A stretch of DNA of 34,368 nt from Sabulitectum sp964604135 (GTDB lineage: Bacteria > Fermentibacterota > Fermentibacteria > Fermentibacterales > JCC-6), in assembly GCA_964604135.1 (NCBI GenBank), contig CAZRXU010000016.1, forward strand, positions 1-34,368. The letters are read 5' to 3'. Both the position numbers and the translations under genes were made by a program. The notes beneath the pieces are model-generated. The model saw nothing but the letters and a program-made list of their open reading frames with translations, had not been told where the DNA came from and made no database searches. Of this stretch, positions 32,358 to 34,368 are shown one piece after another; within the stretch, counting starts at the first letter, position 1, and each line of letters begins with the position of its first letter.

Positions 32358-32386
32358 TTGACACTATCTAATTTGTATGTTATTAA
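32358..32386 (+). promoter_or_regulatory. Promoter for the 32467 gene
   Basis: A perfect TTGACA (32358-32363), a 17-nt spacer and TATTAA (32381-32386). Initiation is expected near 32393, giving a leader of about 74 nt that opens with a hairpin. Confidence 0.75.
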
Positions 32387-32392
32387 AAATTC

Positions 32393-32418
32393 ACCCGTAT
32401 GGCGCATTTTGCCCGGGT
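32393..32418 (+). other. 5'-terminal mRNA hairpin
   Basis: ACCCG plus GGC (32393-32397, 32401-32403) pair with GCC plus CGGGT (32411-32418) around a 7-nt loop, with a 3-nt bulge. It lies exactly at the predicted mRNA 5' end, as in stabilised long-lived messages. Confidence 0.45.
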
Positions 32419-32466
32419 ACAATATTGCTCCTGTGGTGATTTGCGCATTTCACAAGGAGGATGTTG

Positions 32467-33042
32467 ATGAGTACCAACGGTGAAATCAAGGCGATGATCG
32501 ATGATCGTCATCTGTCTCAATGGCACCTGATGATCGCTTCTCTTCTCGGCTCTCTGGCCAGTCAGGAGGGAATGTTTAATCAGGCCTTTCTGAACAGGAT
32601 ACTTAAGCATTCCATGGACGAATTCACTATTCCATACTTCGAAACCCTTTCCGACTACAAAGAAGCCTGCACCAAAGCCAGAGCGGGAGCAACAATGGTG
32701 GAAAAGCTCCGACCAATTGTCGGCTTCATTGACAATGTTTTTAACCTTGCCGGCGAGGTGGAAATAGTTGAGAAGGACGAAAACCATGCCATTATTCGCA
32801 TTGTTTCTTCAGGATGCAGATTCTGTCCTATCGGTGTGGGAAAGGCCGAGCTCACCCCTGGCAGCACATTCTGCCCCTTCCCAACCATGATCGAAGAAAC
32901 GGCAAACAACATGCTTGGCGAAAACATTGTTAGAACTGTTTTAACACGGGAAGGAACGCACACAAACATACTGAAGAAAGAGAACGGTAGCTGTCTTATA
33001 AGCTACGAAGCCAGGCGCGTTGAGCAGCCGGTTCTGGTATAG
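32467..33042 (+). CDS. Uncharacterised cysteine-containing protein
   Basis: A 191-residue soluble protein of no recognised family. Of two near ATGs, 32467 is chosen because AGGAGG (32455-32460) lies six nt before it and directly abuts the other (32461). The N-terminal half is helical; the second half contains SSGCRFCPIGVGKAEL (C117, C120), then TFCPFPTMIEETANNMLGEN (C136) and GSCLISYEARR (C176). The Cys-x2-Cys plus later Cys arrangement and the small-domain length recall V4R-like or ATC-hydrolase-like proteins, but the match is not strong enough to name. It has its own promoter and sits 77 bp before the peptidase gene, possibly cotranscribed. Confidence 0.75.
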   Translation: MSTNGEIKAMIDDRHLSQWHLMIASLLGSLASQEGMFNQAFLNRILKHSMDEFTIPYFETLSDYKEACTKARAGATMVEKLRPIVGFIDNVFNLAGEVEIVEKDENHAIIRIVSSGCRFCPIGVGKAELTPGSTFCPFPTMIEETANNMLGENIVRTVLTREGTHTNILKKENGSCLISYEARRVEQPVLV

Positions 33043-33119
33043 TATTTCCATGGGGAATGTCCGGGTTACTATAGTGCTGCAGAATGCAAATTCTTCACGC
33101 TTTCAGGAGGGGGCTTTTT

Positions 33120-34368
33120 ATGCAGCATTCAACCGGGCTTTCAGAGATAGCAGAAGCGTACCAGAAAATAGAGATCAAGTACGAGAAGTACAACTGGGTT
33201 CTGTACACAACTGGGCTTGATCTGGGCGTAGAAAGCACTTACAGTCAAATAGTTAATCTTCTTAAAAACAAAAATCACTGGCTTGTTATTCAGACAGCGC
33301 TTGAAAAATGCCAGAATCCCCTTGGAAAACGCAAAGCACAAATCCTTGAAAATCTTTTTAAACCTTTCCATCAGTCTGAGCACATTTCCCGGCTTTCTGT
33401 GGAAATACAGAATCTGTCATCAAAACTCTCCTCTGTTCTGAACAAATTCCGTTACTCTGTTAACGGGCAGGAGATGACTTCTCCCGATATTGTTAAAATT
33501 CTCTCCACAAACCCCGACCGAAACCTGCGAAAAACTGCGTATCTCTCCCGCAATCAGATAAACCAACCGCTCGTGAACGCTGGTTTTCTTGACCTTGTTA
33601 ACCTCAGAAAACAGCTTGCCTCGGAAATGGGAGCTTCCAGCTTCGTAGAGTACAGCCTGAAAGAACAAGAGCTGAGCCCTGATATGTTTTCATCCTGGCA
33701 TGATGAACTGAGAGCTGTACTTCCTCTGATGCAGAAAACCAGAGCAGATATAGCATACAAACACACAGCAGAGCAGATTGTAAAACCCTGGGATGAAACC
33801 TTTATCGCCTCTTCCATCGCCCCGGAACTGAATGCCCCTGTGAATATGACTAGTTTTTTTATACCCCTGGAAAAACTCTTCAGCCTGTTCGGATTCAACA
33901 CCTCAACAATGAACATTACCTACGATATTTTCCCCAGAAAAAACAAATCCGAGTGGGGATACAACTTCACCATTCAAAATGGAATTGATTCAAGAATACT
34001 GGCAAATGTGAAAGATTGTTTCTCTGAATTCGGCGTTCTGCTTCATGAAACAGGTCATGCTGTGCACAGCTTCTCTTTGAACCCTGAAGAAATCACCCTT
34101 AACCTGGGTATCAGCGGTATCGTGTGTGAAGGCATTGCAAATCTGTTCGGTTCTTTCAGAAGCAGAGAAGTGTTCTATTCCCATTTTTTTACTGAAAATA
34201 TTGAAACTGCCCGTCAGCATTTTACTGAATTGAAGAGATGGACCAGAGCCTCGCAGCTGTACGCCCTGCAAAGAATCTTTTTCGACCACAGGCTGTACAC
34301 CTCAAAACTCAGTAACCTTGATGATATCAACAACCTGTTCCGGGAAAATCAGCAGAGTCTGTTCGGAG
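33120..34368 (+). CDS. M3-like zinc metallopeptidase (oligoendopeptidase F type), 3' truncated by window
   Basis: The frame opens at ATG 33120 (AGGAGG about 10 nt upstream, in TTCAGGAGGGGG) and stays open to the window end, giving 416 residues of a protein usually near 560-600. The zinc site is LLHETGHAVHSF: H309, E310, H313, with the third ligand in GIVCEGIANLF, E337, 24 residues after H313. This spacing fits gluzincins of the M3 (oligoendopeptidase F) group. The helical N-terminal half (YEKYNWVLYTTGLDLGVESTYS, then YLSRNQINQPLVNAGFLDLVNLRKQLA) matches PepF-like enzymes, which hydrolyse oligopeptides in the cytosol. No signal peptide is present. Confidence 0.88.
   Translation, partial: MQHSTGLSEIAEAYQKIEIKYEKYNWVLYTTGLDLGVESTYSQIVNLLKNKNHWLVIQTALEKCQNPLGKRKAQILENLFKPFHQSEHISRLSVEIQNLSSKLSSVLNKFRYSVNGQEMTSPDIVKILSTNPDRNLRKTAYLSRNQINQPLVNAGFLDLVNLRKQLASEMGASSFVEYSLKEQELSPDMFSSWHDELRAVLPLMQKTRADIAYKHTAEQIVKPWDETFIASSIAPELNAPVNMTSFFIPLEKLFSLFGFNTSTMNITYDIFPRKNKSEWGYNFTIQNGIDSRILANVKDCFSEFGVLLHETGHAVHSFSLNPEEITLNLGISGIVCEGIANLFGSFRSREVFYSHFFTENIETARQHFTELKRWTRASQLYALQRIFFDHRLYTSKLSNLDDINNLFRENQQSLFG

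Larger units (their letters stand above)
31764..32466. other. 703-bp intergenic region with divergent promoters
   Basis: The region holds divergent promoters at 31801-31862, a repeat-rich stretch with several possible hairpins (31870-31960), a stretch 31960-32024 in which I see nothing definite, a doubtful minus-strand ORF (32025-32327), and a plus-strand promoter with a 5' hairpin (32358-32418). From about 32050 the DNA looks more AT-rich than the neighbouring genes. Confidence 0.7.

Overview
The window reads as chromosomal DNA of a Gram-negative-type bacterium, most likely a member of the FCB superphylum (Fibrobacteres-Chlorobi-Bacteroidetes and relatives), possibly an uncultured candidate phylum. 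The clues are three secreted proteins that end in a type IX secretion (T9SS/Por) style C-terminal sorting domain, a six-bladed beta-propeller lipoprotein, an OmpA-family outer-membrane protein carrying carboxypeptidase-regulatory-like domains, and a GEVED-domain exoprotein. TTG and GTG starts are common, neighbouring genes often overlap by ATGA, GTGA or TAATG, and several promoters are close to the sigma70 consensus. The phylum assignment is inference; no rRNA gene is present. No CRISPR array, transposase, tRNA or rRNA was seen.

Layout. 1-6196 (+): a housekeeping run of prfA (5' end outside the window), prmC, ispG, a type I glutamine synthetase, a beta-propeller lipoprotein, then a metallo-beta-lactamase-fold hydrolase. 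6204-9953 (-): a tightly coupled operon read as acyP, an outer-membrane-like protein, an unknown membrane-anchored protein, an RNase D-like nuclease and a cyclase-family hydrolase. 10085-12067 (+): an OmpA-family protein ending at a clear terminator. 12133-19358 (-): a long run read as nitroreductase, M24 peptidase, tadA, secreted GH85 endoglycosidase, YpeA-like acetyltransferase, and a PocR/PAS hybrid histidine kinase. 19450-22762 (-): an Hsp20 chaperone, and the tldD/tldE pair.

22983-27152 (+): the accessory core. Two tandem TrmB-family regulators each sit behind a near-consensus promoter with the same 20-nt inverted repeat (GTTAC-N10-GTAAC) placed over the start of transcription. The second regulator overlaps a secreted beta-helix gene split by an in-frame TGA; a secreted GATase/ThuA-like protein follows. 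27330-29282 (-) is a large GEVED/T9SS exoprotein. 29492-30712 (+) is an unrecognised protein behind a promoter with a palindromic spacer. 30756-31763 (-) is a zinc-knuckle methyltransferase. 31764-32466 is a 703-bp region with back-to-back promoters, a 24-nt repeat that can form alternative hairpins (a candidate structured RNA), and a weak ORF. 32467-34368 (+) holds a cysteine-containing unknown protein and the start of an M3-like metallopeptidase that runs off the window.

The items most worth following up are the twin TrmB operators and their likely regulon, the noncoding transcript candidate at about 31869-31960, and the TGA within the beta-helix gene. That TGA could be an ordinary nonsense mutation, a sequence error or, less likely, a selenocysteine codon: it lies in a TGA-S-S-C context with a 7-bp hairpin 13 nt downstream.
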